From: JANQNX01 sp040217095
Lineage (GTDB): Bacteria > Pseudomonadota > Gammaproteobacteria > Eutrophobiales > Eutrophobiaceae
Assembly: GCA_965229565.1 (NCBI GenBank)
Contig: OZ245888.1
Coordinates: forward strand, 1,612,001-1,676,000
Direction of reading: 5' to 3'
DNA length: 64,000 bases
Shown: piece by piece, positions 1-9,367 of the stretch
Layout: every line of letters begins with the position of its first letter
Numbering within the stretch: position 1 is the first letter of the stretch
Translations under genes and position numbers: made by a program
The notes under the pieces: model-generated
Seen by the model: the letters and a program-made list of their open reading frames with translations, nothing else
Database searches by the model: none
What the model was told of the DNA's origin: nothing

Positions 1-900
1 ACGATAGCGCGAGCAATAAAAAGCGCACAGTCACAAACCCATAAAAATCTGGAGATACTTGTGGTTGATGACTGCTCCATGGATCAATCACCTAATATCA
101 TCAAGTCTATCTCGCAAGATGACCGCCGTGTCAGATTAATGTCTAACGCTACTAATTGCGGGCCGGGCTATGTCCGTGATGCCATAGTTAATAAGGCAAA
201 TGGCGAATACATTGCTTTTTTTGATGATGATGATGAAAGTCTGCCTGACAGAATAGAATGTCAGTTACAACGTATCAATAACTATAAACGAGCAACAGGC
301 GTGAACCTGATAGCATGTTATGCGTCCGGTAAGCGAATATATCCAAACGGGTTTGTTAAGTTGCTGGAAGCAGTTGGATCGCGGAATGAATGCCCGAAAG
401 GCGAGCAAATGGCCGACTATTTGCTTTTTTTTGCTAGGCAGCATGATGTCTTTTATGGCTCGGGCACGCCTTCCTGTTCACTGATGGGCGAAAAAAAAGT
501 ATTTCAGGCCATGGGCGGATTTGATCCTGCATTGCGGCGACTGGAAGATGTTGATTTTGCAATTCGGCTGGCACTGAAAGGCGGGCATTTTATCGGTTGT
601 CCCGAACAGTTATTCATCCAGTATTCCACTGATGCACCGGATAAGTCAGCTGAAAGGAATCTTCAGGCTGAACAGAATGTGGCAACCAAGTACAAACAGT
701 ATCTGCAAAGTAAGGGTCGGTTTGATTATGCCTGGCGCTGGCCATTGTTACGTTATTTTCACTTCAAGCGTCAATACATTAAATTATTTCAACAGCTTGC
801 ATCGTTGTTTCTTCGTCATCCACTCGCCGTGTTAACACATGTTTTGCACACGTTTCCACGTCGATTTCTACATGAAACAAAAATAGCTAATCGGTCATGA
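1..900 (+). CDS. Family 2 glycosyltransferase, 5' end outside the window
   Basis: The reading frame is open from base 1, so the start lies upstream; 299 codons are visible. The protein looks like a GT-A fold family 2 glycosyltransferase: a VVDDCS motif near the nucleotide-binding strand, a downstream FFDDDDES stretch that fits the metal-binding DXD region, and a later GGFDPALRRLEDVDFAIR segment typical of the acceptor-side ED motif. It probably transfers a sugar from an NDP-donor to a growing lipid-linked glycan at the cytoplasmic membrane face. Its stop overlaps the next start (ATGA), so it belongs to the polysaccharide operon that continues to galU. Donor and acceptor cannot be read from sequence. 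Confidence 0.85.
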   Translation, partial: TIARAIKSAQSQTHKNLEILVVDDCSMDQSPNIIKSISQDDRRVRLMSNATNCGPGYVRDAIVNKANGEYIAFFDDDDESLPDRIECQLQRINNYKRATGVNLIACYASGKRIYPNGFVKLLEAVGSRNECPKGEQMADYLLFFARQHDVFYGSGTPSCSLMGEKKVFQAMGGFDPALRRLEDVDFAIRLALKGGHFIGCPEQLFIQYSTDAPDKSAERNLQAEQNVATKYKQYLQSKGRFDYAWRWPLLRYFHFKRQYIKLFQQLASLFLRHPLAVLTHVLHTFPRRFLHETKIANRS

Positions 901-2006
901 GAATTCTTTTTAGCTGCCGCGCTTTTAATAACATGGCTGGCGGTGTCGAACGTATGGCTTGTATTATGCTTGAAGCAATGCGCCAACGTGGGCACGAAAT
1001 GGAGCTATTAACCTGGGACTCGAGTTCGGCTTCCGCCTTTTATGAGATACATCCGGCAATAAAATGGTATCAATTGGATATTGGCAATCCGCAGGAAAAA
1101 GCAACGCTGAAGACCCGACTACAACGTGCAGTACGAATGCGTCAGATACTGAAGGACTCCAGGCCGGATGTGATACTGGCCTTTCAGGAGGGCACGTTTA
1201 TCAGCACTCGCCTTTATTCGATCGGTATGGGTACACCGGTTATTGCAGCCGAGCGAAATGCACCTTCAAGGTTCGAACATATTTCAGCAAGTAAATACAA
1301 GAATTTAATCTTCCAATGCTTTCGGCTTGCGAGGGCCATCACAATCCAGATCGAATCGTATCGCAACAGTTACCCCGCATATCTGCATGAAAAAATCGTC
1401 TCTATACCCAACCCGGTTGCTGAAGCAGTGCATCTTGCCGACCCGTCAGGAGAAGGCAAAAAAATAAAAACTCTTCTGTCCGTCGGGCGTCTTGGTTACC
1501 AGAAAAATTATGACGCATTAGTTGATGCCTTTGCCCGAATTGCCAGCCATTTTCCGGAATGGCAGCTTGTAATAGTGGGTGAGGGCGAAGACCGTAACAA
1601 ACTGGAGCAATTTATCTCATCCAAGGGGCTGGGTGATTGCATCAAACTGCCTGGCACGACAACGAACGTTGGTCAATATTATGCAGACGCACAACTCTTT
1701 TGTTTACCATCACGCTGGGAAGGCTTTCCTAATGCCCTGGCCGAAGCGATGGCGCATGGTTTGCCGGCGGTTGGATTCAGGCAGTGTTCCGGTGTGGCTG
1801 ATCTGATTGAAGACGGGAAGACTGGTTTGCTTGCTCAGGGCAATGGACAAGCTGATGCGTTAGCTGAAACGCTGTCACAGCTATTGGCCGATGATGAAAA
1901 ACGAGTAGTGATGGGAAAGCAGGCCCGGGAGCAGATTGCCGTTTATAAGCCTGAGGCGATTTTCGATCGCTGGGAACAGTTGTTCATGGAACTGAGCCGT
2001 GCATGA
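897..2006 (+). CDS. Family 4 glycosyltransferase
   Basis: This 369-residue protein has the GT-B layout of family 4 retaining glycosyltransferases. The N-terminal half carries the glycine-rich AGGVER loop near residue 16. The C-terminal half has VGRLGYQKN followed about 75 residues later by PSRWEGFPNALAEAMAHGLP, the EX7E donor-binding region. It is expected to add a sugar in O-antigen or exopolysaccharide assembly. The start overlaps the upstream stop by 4 nt and its stop overlaps the next start by 4 nt, implying translational coupling. It resembles the next gene along its whole length, so the two look like a tandem duplication. Specificity is unknown. Confidence 0.88.
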   Translation: MRILFSCRAFNNMAGGVERMACIMLEAMRQRGHEMELLTWDSSSASAFYEIHPAIKWYQLDIGNPQEKATLKTRLQRAVRMRQILKDSRPDVILAFQEGTFISTRLYSIGMGTPVIAAERNAPSRFEHISASKYKNLIFQCFRLARAITIQIESYRNSYPAYLHEKIVSIPNPVAEAVHLADPSGEGKKIKTLLSVGRLGYQKNYDALVDAFARIASHFPEWQLVIVGEGEDRNKLEQFISSKGLGDCIKLPGTTTNVGQYYADAQLFCLPSRWEGFPNALAEAMAHGLPAVGFRQCSGVADLIEDGKTGLLAQGNGQADALAETLSQLLADDEKRVVMGKQAREQIAVYKPEAIFDRWEQLFMELSRA

Positions 2007-3103
2007 AAATACTGTTTGCCATAAAAACAGTAAAAAAGAGTAAAGGTGGTTCAGAGCGCGTAATCAGCATGATTGCATCAGGCCTGGCGCAAAGGGGCTA
2101 TGAAATTGAACTACTCACGTTTGATACCACCTCCGGGGATTGTCTCTATCCTTTACATCCGGCTGTTAATACACGCTGGCTTGGCATCGGCGATGCAGGC
2201 GCAAAAGCAGGCCTGTTAGAGTCATACCGGCGCATGCTGGCGTTACGCCGCTATATCAGTCAAACAGGACCTGATGTCGTCATTGCCTTTCAGCACAGCA
2301 TGTTTGTACTGATGGCGTTTGCGCTGCTCGGTAAACCTGTGCCGCATATTGCCAGCGAACACATCGTGCCCGCGCATTACCAGCATAAGCCGCTTGAATA
2401 CCTGCTGATGTGTGTGTCTGCCTATCTGAGTGACCGGGTTACGGTGCTGTCTGACGCGATAAAAAACTTGTATCCCGTTTTTTTGCACTCACGGATGAGG
2501 GCGATGCCGAACCCGGTTATGTATTCACAGGAAACCGGTAACTGCCGAGGTAATTCATCAAGTACTGGCTTGATATTGAATGTAGGGCGCCTAGATAAGC
2601 AAAAGGACCATACAACCCTGATCCAGGCCTTTGCCAGCTTGAAAGATAAATACCCTGATTGGCGATTATGTATTATCGGCAGTGGTCAATTAAAGCAACA
2701 GTTGCAGGATCTCATTGCCTCACTGGACTGTCTAGACAGGATTGAATTGCAAGATTGTGTCGATGAAATCAGCAAGGTATATCGGGAAGCCGACATTTTT
2801 GCTATGTCATCCAGATACGAGAGTTTTGGCCTTGTCACCGCTGAAGCAATGGCTTTTGCACTGCCTGTTGTAGGTTTTGCCGATTGTCCCGGTACGAATG
2901 AATTAATCATAGACGGTGTCAATGGCCTGCTTGTTGCCAGCAATGACAGGGCAGCAGCATTTGCAACCGGCCTGGAAAAATTAATGCGTGATCCTGGCCT
3001 GCGGGCAAGACTGGGGCAGCACGGGCGCCAGCATGTCAAACGATTCGATATAGAGCAGGTGCTCGACCAATGGGAATCCTTGATTGGTGAGGTTTGCCAA
3101 TGA
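2003..3103 (+). CDS. Family 4 glycosyltransferase, paralogue of the preceding gene
   Basis: The protein has 366 residues and a GT-B fold. Visible motifs are KGGSER near residue 15, VGRLDKQKDH at the start of the C-terminal domain, and SSRYESFGLVTAEAMAFALP with the EX7E pair. The N-terminal halves of this protein and its upstream neighbour match in order (MKILF, GG-ER, ELLTFD, HPAV, PDVVIAFQ), which supports ancient tandem duplication followed by divergence. It overlaps the flanking genes by 4 nt on each side. It probably acts as a cytoplasmic glycosyltransferase in the same glycan pathway; the sugar is not deducible. Confidence 0.88.
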   Translation: MKILFAIKTVKKSKGGSERVISMIASGLAQRGYEIELLTFDTTSGDCLYPLHPAVNTRWLGIGDAGAKAGLLESYRRMLALRRYISQTGPDVVIAFQHSMFVLMAFALLGKPVPHIASEHIVPAHYQHKPLEYLLMCVSAYLSDRVTVLSDAIKNLYPVFLHSRMRAMPNPVMYSQETGNCRGNSSSTGLILNVGRLDKQKDHTTLIQAFASLKDKYPDWRLCIIGSGQLKQQLQDLIASLDCLDRIELQDCVDEISKVYREADIFAMSSRYESFGLVTAEAMAFALPVVGFADCPGTNELIIDGVNGLLVASNDRAAAFATGLEKLMRDPGLRARLGQHGRQHVKRFDIEQVLDQWESLIGEVCQ

Positions 3104-3990
3104 ACTGGCGCTTGAAAATACTCGCGAAAATGATTCTGCATCATTTGCCCGTGGATTATCGTTTCTGGCAGAGGCTGGGTTTATTTCGCCTTGGCGCAAT
3201 GGATGAAATAGCCTATGCAGAGAAGATCTTCAATCTGCACGCTTCGCGGACGTTTACTGACGGGGTGCCGGTAAATGCAACTCTTCTTGAACTGGGACCG
3301 GGTGATAGCGCGTTATCGGCCATCCTGGCTCAGGCCGCGAAGGCAAAAAAGATATATCTGGTGGATACCGGTGACTATGTCAACAGGAATATTACTATCT
3401 ATCGCGAGTTGACTGACAAGCTGAGGAAACAAAATAAAAACTGTATTGATGCCCATTCTGTTGATAACGTTGAGGCACTTTTGCGTGCATGCCACGCAGA
3501 GTACCTGACAGAAGGGCTAAACAGTCTTCAGCAACTGAGAGGAAACAGTGTCGATTTTATCTGGTCGCATTCGGTGCTTGAACACATACGAAAAGCGGAG
3601 TTTGCTCACTTGTTTAACGAGATGCTACGCATTTTAAAACCTGGTGCGCTGATGAGTCACAACGTCGATTTTATGGATCATCTGGGTGGGGCGCTGAATA
3701 ATTTGCGGTTTTCAGAAAAGGTCTGGGAGCTCGATTTCGTAGCCAATTCCGGGTTTTATACGAACCGGATTCGCTACTCCGAAATGGAATCACTTATGCA
3801 GCAACTCGGTTTCGCGATAGCTGACTGCGGTTATAGCTCATGGACAGACTTGCCGACGGCGCGTCAATCCATGGCGGAACCCTTTCGCACCTGGCCCGAA
3901 CCTGATCTGAAGATACGCTGCTGTCACTTTCTGGCAAGTAAACCCGGAGCCGTGGCTATCAACAGTGAGCCTGTTTTAGAAAGCCACTAA
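3100..3990 (+). CDS. SAM-dependent methyltransferase (class I)
   Basis: I place the start at the ATG at 3100, which overlaps the upstream TGA and has a GGTGAGG ribosome-binding site seven bases away; a TTG at 3094 is possible but less likely. Motif I is LELGPGDSALS near residue 70, followed by an acidic residue in YLVDTGD. The region VDFIWSHSVLEHI with ILKPGALM matches post-motif elements of Methyltransf_11/12 proteins. In this locus it most likely methylates a sugar or a non-reducing glycan end, which can cap chains, but that role is inference. Confidence 0.8.
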   Translation: MNWRLKILAKMILHHLPVDYRFWQRLGLFRLGAMDEIAYAEKIFNLHASRTFTDGVPVNATLLELGPGDSALSAILAQAAKAKKIYLVDTGDYVNRNITIYRELTDKLRKQNKNCIDAHSVDNVEALLRACHAEYLTEGLNSLQQLRGNSVDFIWSHSVLEHIRKAEFAHLFNEMLRILKPGALMSHNVDFMDHLGGALNNLRFSEKVWELDFVANSGFYTNRIRYSEMESLMQQLGFAIADCGYSSWTDLPTARQSMAEPFRTWPEPDLKIRCCHFLASKPGAVAINSEPVLESH

Positions 3991-3995
3991 GGCCT

Positions 3996-5951
3996 ATGTG
4001 CGGATTTGCCGGGATAATCAGTCTTAACAGCCAGCGTTCAGCCGACATGCTGACAGACATCGACAGGATGGCGGATAAGCTTGCGCATCGTGGCCCGGAC
4101 GATGCCGGCATCTGGAAAGACACGGAGCGTGGACTGGCGCTGGGGCATCGCCGTCTTTCCATTATTGACCTGAGTCAGGCCGGGCATCAGCCTATGATCT
4201 CGGCGACAGGGCGTTTTGTCATTGTCTTTAATGGCGAAATCTATAATTTTTTGTCACTAAAACAGAGTTTGCTCGACACACAGGCTGATTATCCTTTTCG
4301 CGGTCATTCCGATACGGAAATCCTGCTTGCCGCTATCGAAACCTGGGGGCTCGAAAAGACACTGGCCAAAATCAAGGGTATGTTTGCCTTCGCCTTGTGG
4401 GATCGTGAACGATCAACGCTTTACCTAGCGCGGGACAGGTTGGGAGAAAAACCGCTGTATTATGGTACCAGTGGCAAGGTGTTTTTGTTTGCCTCGGAAC
4501 TGAAAGCCATGATGGTGCATCGAGAGTGGCAGGGAAAACTGGATCGTAAGGCTCTGGCCATGTACATGAAATATGGCTTTATTCCGTCGCCTTATTCAAT
4601 CTTTGTTGGCATCCAAAAACTGAAGCCCGGTCATTTCATAGCGGTGAAATACAGTGATCATCAGGACAGCGTTGCGATTAAAGAGCACGCTTACTGGTCT
4701 CTGGAGCGGGTGAGAGCCTCAGCACAAAGGGAAGTGTTGCCCGCCGATCCCGGTTTAATCGCAACCACGCTTGAAGAGAGTCTGCGTCAGTCTCTGCGCG
4801 GCCAGATGGTGGCGGATGTCCCGCTGGGCGCGTTCCTTTCCGGTGGCATTGATTCAACCACCATAGTGGCACTTATGCAGCAATTATCAGAGCGTCCGGT
4901 CAACACCTTTAGTATCGGTTTCAAGGAGCAGGAATTTAACGAGGCCAAGCATGCCGGCCTCGTGGCAAAACACTTGCAGACTGATCATCACGAGTTAATA
5001 GTCGGGCATGAAGACGCACTGGCTGTCATTCCTGAAATTGCCTCCATCTGGGATGAACCGTTTGCCGATGCGTCACAGATACCGACTTACCTGGTATCCA
5101 AACTGGCAAGACAATCAGTCAAGGTCTGCCTTTCGGGTGATGGCGGTGATGAGTTGTTTGCCGGCTACAATCGCTATTTGCTCGGTTACCGCTTGTGGCG
5201 AAGAATGCAGCACTTGCCTGTTTCAGGTAGACGTGCGTTGGCCCGGCTAATTCAGCACATGCCTTCGCAAGCCATACAGGGCATGAGCCGTGTTTTGCCG
5301 CCAAATTTGCGCTATGCTGAGGTCGATTACAAGTTGCATAAGCTGGCTCGCATTCTCGATAGCGAGAATGTGCGACAGTATTATGATGATACATTATCGT
5401 ACTGGGAACCGTTGTCCATATTCGCTGATTCTGTGCAGGATAACAACGGTCAACGCTGGCCTAACGACGCCAGGCAAGACATCGAGCAAATGATGGTTCA
5501 GGATGCCTTGTTTTACTTGCCGGATGACATCCTGACCAAGGTTGACCGCGCCAGTATGTCTGTCAGTCTCGAAACCCGATTGCCATATCTCGATCATGAA
5601 GTGTTCGAACTCGCGTGGCGGATACCTTTAGAAGAAAAGATCAACCAAGGGACCGGAAAAATGCCATTACGACGTATATTAAACAAGTACGTACCGCTCA
5701 CATTAATGGAAAGGCCAAAATCCGGTTTTAGTTTACCTATTAAAGATTGGCTGCGAGGACCGCTATTTGACTGGTCATGCACTCTGTTGGAAAGCAAAGT
5801 AATTATGCAACAAGGTTTATTTAATTCCAGCAAGGTTGACTCTGTATGGAACGACTACTTGTCTGGTCGTTTTGCGAGCCATTACCCACTCTGGATAATG
5901 CTGATGTTTCAGAGTTGGTTCCAGAAGTATCAAAAGTATATTTCCGTTTAA
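3996..5951 (+). CDS. asnB: Asparagine synthetase (glutamine-hydrolysing) family amidotransferase
   Basis: The protein has 651 residues. Met-Cys-Gly-Phe at the N terminus supplies the Cys2 nucleophile of the class II glutaminase domain (about residues 2-215). The synthetase domain carries the pyrophosphate loop LSGGIDST near residue 281 and SGDGGDELFAGYNR further on. It would hydrolyse glutamine and pass ammonia to an adenylated carboxylate. AsnB homologues inside polysaccharide loci often amidate uronic acids rather than make asparagine; given the neighbours I favour sugar-acid amidation, but the sequence alone does not exclude asparagine synthesis. The start lies five bases after the upstream stop. 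Confidence 0.88.
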   Translation: MCGFAGIISLNSQRSADMLTDIDRMADKLAHRGPDDAGIWKDTERGLALGHRRLSIIDLSQAGHQPMISATGRFVIVFNGEIYNFLSLKQSLLDTQADYPFRGHSDTEILLAAIETWGLEKTLAKIKGMFAFALWDRERSTLYLARDRLGEKPLYYGTSGKVFLFASELKAMMVHREWQGKLDRKALAMYMKYGFIPSPYSIFVGIQKLKPGHFIAVKYSDHQDSVAIKEHAYWSLERVRASAQREVLPADPGLIATTLEESLRQSLRGQMVADVPLGAFLSGGIDSTTIVALMQQLSERPVNTFSIGFKEQEFNEAKHAGLVAKHLQTDHHELIVGHEDALAVIPEIASIWDEPFADASQIPTYLVSKLARQSVKVCLSGDGGDELFAGYNRYLLGYRLWRRMQHLPVSGRRALARLIQHMPSQAIQGMSRVLPPNLRYAEVDYKLHKLARILDSENVRQYYDDTLSYWEPLSIFADSVQDNNGQRWPNDARQDIEQMMVQDALFYLPDDILTKVDRASMSVSLETRLPYLDHEVFELAWRIPLEEKINQGTGKMPLRRILNKYVPLTLMERPKSGFSLPIKDWLRGPLFDWSCTLLESKVIMQQGLFNSSKVDSVWNDYLSGRFASHYPLWIMLMFQSWFQKYQKYISV

Positions 5952-5954
5952 ACT

Positions 5955-8255
5955 ATGAAGTTCGTTGTGCGTAAACTCTTGCCTTATCTGGTGTCACTAG
6001 CCTTGTTGGCAGGCGTTTTATATCTGTCTGACATCACTGAGCTGACACAACAGTTTGGCAATATCTCAATGCTTTCCCTAGTGATTATCATGGCGGTACT
6101 GCTGGTCAATTTGCTGCTGGTTTCCCTGCGTCTCTCGTGCATGTTGTCGAGTTTTGGCCTGCCTGTGCCGTATGCTCAGGCGTTTAGGGCCAATATGGCG
6201 GGTTATCTCGGCGGCCTGTTAATGTGGTCATTGCTGGGGCAAACACTTGGGCGTCAATCGATGCTTGCCAAGACCGGCGTCAAACCCTCTGTGGTGGCCA
6301 TGCTGACCGCCTATGAACGTATTATCATCGCCGGAATCAGTCTGCTGTTCGCCTTGCTTGGCAGCCTCTACCTGTATAACTGGGATGTCATCCATCGTTT
6401 TATCGGTAACCTGCCGGTAATGGATTTGGTGATGGTGTTAACGGTGTCACTCACCTTATATTTTCTTATAGGCCGTACCCGGTTTGAGCAACAAATACTT
6501 GATACTTTTCAATTAAGAAAGTTGCTGGCTTTCATCGGAGGAATAGGGGGGTTGTCAGCATTATCGCAGTGCCTGATGTTATTCGCATTCACCATCGCCA
6601 TCGTAAGTTTCGCTACGAACGTCACTGTTATACAGGCGCTTTGTGCTTCAGCAATAATCAGTTTTGCCGCCACCTTGCCGGTTTCGATTAATGGCTGGGG
6701 GGTGCGGGAGGCGGCGGCTGTTTATGTCCTTACTTATTTCAACATGCCCATGGAACAGGCATTGGCAATATCAATACTTGTCGGGCTCTGCTCCAGTATT
6801 GCCATATTAATGACTGCGCCGTACGTGTTAAAGCAAGATGTGAATATGGTGAAGGAATCTCCGGTCACGACTGACGCCAAAAATAGCGTGCTCAATCTGG
6901 AAAAAACGGCCGTCTGGCTACTGGGAGTTGCCGTAGCGAGTCTTGTTTTTTTTCAAGTACACCTTGAACTGCCGCAGATCGACGGTCTGATTAATGTCAA
7001 CCTTGCCGATCCTTTTGCCTTATTCGCGTTTGCGATAGTCGTGCAGGACATGTTCCAGCACCGTGCCCTGCCGCAGTGGCGGTTGCGCTATTTCAATTCG
7101 GCATTAGTCATGTTGACCTCATTACTGCTGTTTGGTTTTTTCTATGCGCTGCCGTCTATTGGCGTGACCTCATGGGGGCTCGGCTCGCGCTTGCTTGGAT
7201 GGGTCATCATCCTGGGATACCTGTCCGTCGGTTATCTTGTAATGACTCACCTCGGGCAAAAAGGGCTTCGACGTTTTACGCAAAACATGGTGTTTGTTGC
7301 AATGTCTGTCGTGCTGGTGCAACTCCTGGCGAGATTGCTGGATTATTATGGGTTTGAATCCGGATTCTTGATTACAAAAAGATTTGAGGGTTATGCGGCT
7401 AATCGCAACGCGTTTTCCTTTCAGTTACTTGTAATGTTGATTGTAATTATTGCCTATTCGCATAATAGCTATTTCAAGTTATGTGATAGGGCTCAAAAAA
7501 ATAAAAAAAAACATATATCGATAATGATGATGTCCATCATTCTGTTAGGCTTGCTTTTTGCAGAATCAAGGGCGGGGTTGGGTACGGCATTGATTATCAT
7601 GTTCTACAGCATGATGTCAGGAAAGGCATGTCGAACCATCATGGTTAAATCAATATTTATAAGTTTGTGTGCATATATCTGCTTGATTTATTTACCGCCG
7701 TTAGTAAAGGCTTTAGCAAGCGACAGCAAGCCTATTTTATCGTTCATTTTTAACAGTGATAAGAATTCTTTATCGTCTATCATCAATATGGAAACGGAAA
7801 GTACCCGGTCAACAAGTGATTCTGAAAGATGGGTTTCAATAATTCGCGGTATAGAAATGTGGTGGGGGCAGCCCATATTCGGCGCAGGGCTTGGTGCCTT
7901 TATTGATGGGAGCAAGGAATGGGCAAACAAACCGCTTGTCATACACAGCACACCTGTATGGTTGTTGGCAGAGTTTGGAATTGTTGGCGCGATATTGGTT
8001 ATGGGGATTTTTTACAAAGTATTCAGTTTTGCATGGCGTTGGAAGACTGGCATTGCCACGAGACAGCTATTGTTATTATTGTTAATCGGTTTTGCCATCT
8101 TCTCAACAGTTCATGAAATATTTTACCAGCGGATATTCTGGTTATTAATCGGCGCCCTGATCGCGATACCTATGGCGATGATTAAACTCAGCCCCCTTTC
8201 GACGCGTGAAAATTCTGTACATGTGCCTGTTTCCGATAAGTCATTAGACACATGA
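5955..8255 (+). CDS. Fusion of a UPF0104/LPG-synthase-type TM domain with an O-antigen ligase-like domain
   Basis: This 766-residue integral membrane protein appears to consist of two units. Residues about 1-300 resemble the flippase-like lysylphosphatidylglycerol synthase TM domain (UPF0104), with helices, a YERIIIAG segment and LPVSINGWGVREAA. Residues about 310-750 resemble the Wzy_C/WaaL superfamily: many helices, a large loop, ANRNAFSFQ, ESRAGLGTALI, and GAGLGAF followed by a loop with IHSTPVWLLAEFGIVGA, where the conserved His lies before the last helices. It may translocate, polymerise or ligate the lipid-linked glycan made by the neighbouring genes. Start follows the asnB stop by three bases; its end overlaps the next gene by 4 nt. 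Each half alone would be of normal length. Confidence 0.8.
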   Translation: MKFVVRKLLPYLVSLALLAGVLYLSDITELTQQFGNISMLSLVIIMAVLLVNLLLVSLRLSCMLSSFGLPVPYAQAFRANMAGYLGGLLMWSLLGQTLGRQSMLAKTGVKPSVVAMLTAYERIIIAGISLLFALLGSLYLYNWDVIHRFIGNLPVMDLVMVLTVSLTLYFLIGRTRFEQQILDTFQLRKLLAFIGGIGGLSALSQCLMLFAFTIAIVSFATNVTVIQALCASAIISFAATLPVSINGWGVREAAAVYVLTYFNMPMEQALAISILVGLCSSIAILMTAPYVLKQDVNMVKESPVTTDAKNSVLNLEKTAVWLLGVAVASLVFFQVHLELPQIDGLINVNLADPFALFAFAIVVQDMFQHRALPQWRLRYFNSALVMLTSLLLFGFFYALPSIGVTSWGLGSRLLGWVIILGYLSVGYLVMTHLGQKGLRRFTQNMVFVAMSVVLVQLLARLLDYYGFESGFLITKRFEGYAANRNAFSFQLLVMLIVIIAYSHNSYFKLCDRAQKNKKKHISIMMMSIILLGLLFAESRAGLGTALIIMFYSMMSGKACRTIMVKSIFISLCAYICLIYLPPLVKALASDSKPILSFIFNSDKNSLSSIINMETESTRSTSDSERWVSIIRGIEMWWGQPIFGAGLGAFIDGSKEWANKPLVIHSTPVWLLAEFGIVGAILVMGIFYKVFSFAWRWKTGIATRQLLLLLLIGFAIFSTVHEIFYQRIFWLLIGALIAIPMAMIKLSPLSTRENSVHVPVSDKSLDT

Positions 8256-9367
8256 TAAAACTCTGCTATCTGGTAACAGAAGATTGGTATTTTTGTTCAC
8301 ACCGTCTTGATCTGGCAACTTCCGCTATTAACTCAGGCTTTGATGTCAGTGTAATTGTACGGGTTAATGAACACGGTGAGGATATAAGGCAAGCCGGTGT
8401 TAGATTATTGCCGTTAAACTTGTCACGTCGAAGCACGAATCCCTTTAACGAGTTAAAAGTCATCTGGGATATTTATCAATACTACAAGCAACAAAAGCCG
8501 GAAATTGTTCATCACGTGGCGCTCAAGCCTGTATTATATGGCACGTTCGCTGCCCGCCTAGCAGGTGTGCCGGTTATTGTTAATGCCTTTGCGGGCATGG
8601 GATGGTTATTTACTAGTCAATCCTTCATGGCTACTACGTTCAAATATTGTTTAAAAGGTGTTTCTCGGGCTCTACTGTGTAAAACGCAGATAATTGTACA
8701 GAACCCGGATGATTATGAACTGCTAAAGCGCATGGGATTGAAAAGTCTCTCACTGATCAAGGGCGCCGGTGTCGATATAAATATATATAAATATGTTCCT
8801 GAGCCTAACTCTGTTCCACTGGTCATCCTGACTGGCAGGCTACTCTGGAAAAAGGGAGTGGGCGTGTTTGTCGATGCCGCCAGGGAATTGAAGAAAAAAG
8901 GCGTTATCGCACGCTTCGCGCTGGTCGGTAAACCTGATGACATGAATCCATCAAGTATCAGCGACGAACAACTACGCCAATGGGAGCTTGAAGAGGTCAT
9001 AGAGCTATGGGGTAAGCGCAACGATATGCCCGATGTCTATGCACAATGTCACATAGTTTGTCTACCAAGTACGTATGGAGAAGGAATTCCAAAGGCATTG
9101 ATTGAGGCAGCGTCCTGCGGTCGACCCATTATCACATCAGACAGGCCTGGCTGCAGGGAAATTGTAAAACACAATGAAAATGGCTTTCTTGTAGATCCTG
9201 AAAACCTTGGCGATTTAACTGAAAAACTGGAATTGCTGATCAATGACTCAGCATTACGTCAATCCATGGCAATGAAAGGAAGAAAGATGGTTGAGCAATC
9301 TTTCTCCAGTAATCGGATTTATGGTGAAACTATTGATTTATATAACCGGTTACTGGAGCGGTGTTGA
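8252..9367 (+). CDS. Family 4 glycosyltransferase
   Basis: The protein has 371 residues and is organised as a GT-B enzyme. The N-terminal domain contains HHVALKPVLYGTFAARLAGVP, a signature of WbpJ/PglA-like transferases. The C-terminal domain has LTGRLLWKKGVGVF and PSTYGEGIPKALIEAASCGRP, the EX7E region. It probably adds an N-acetylated sugar to an undecaprenyl-linked precursor; that specificity is inferred only from resemblance and locus. Its start overlaps the ligase-like gene by 4 nt, and the next gene follows without a gap. Confidence 0.86.
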   Translation: MIKLCYLVTEDWYFCSHRLDLATSAINSGFDVSVIVRVNEHGEDIRQAGVRLLPLNLSRRSTNPFNELKVIWDIYQYYKQQKPEIVHHVALKPVLYGTFAARLAGVPVIVNAFAGMGWLFTSQSFMATTFKYCLKGVSRALLCKTQIIVQNPDDYELLKRMGLKSLSLIKGAGVDINIYKYVPEPNSVPLVILTGRLLWKKGVGVFVDAARELKKKGVIARFALVGKPDDMNPSSISDEQLRQWELEEVIELWGKRNDMPDVYAQCHIVCLPSTYGEGIPKALIEAASCGRPIITSDRPGCREIVKHNENGFLVDPENLGDLTEKLELLINDSALRQSMAMKGRKMVEQSFSSNRIYGETIDLYNRLLERC

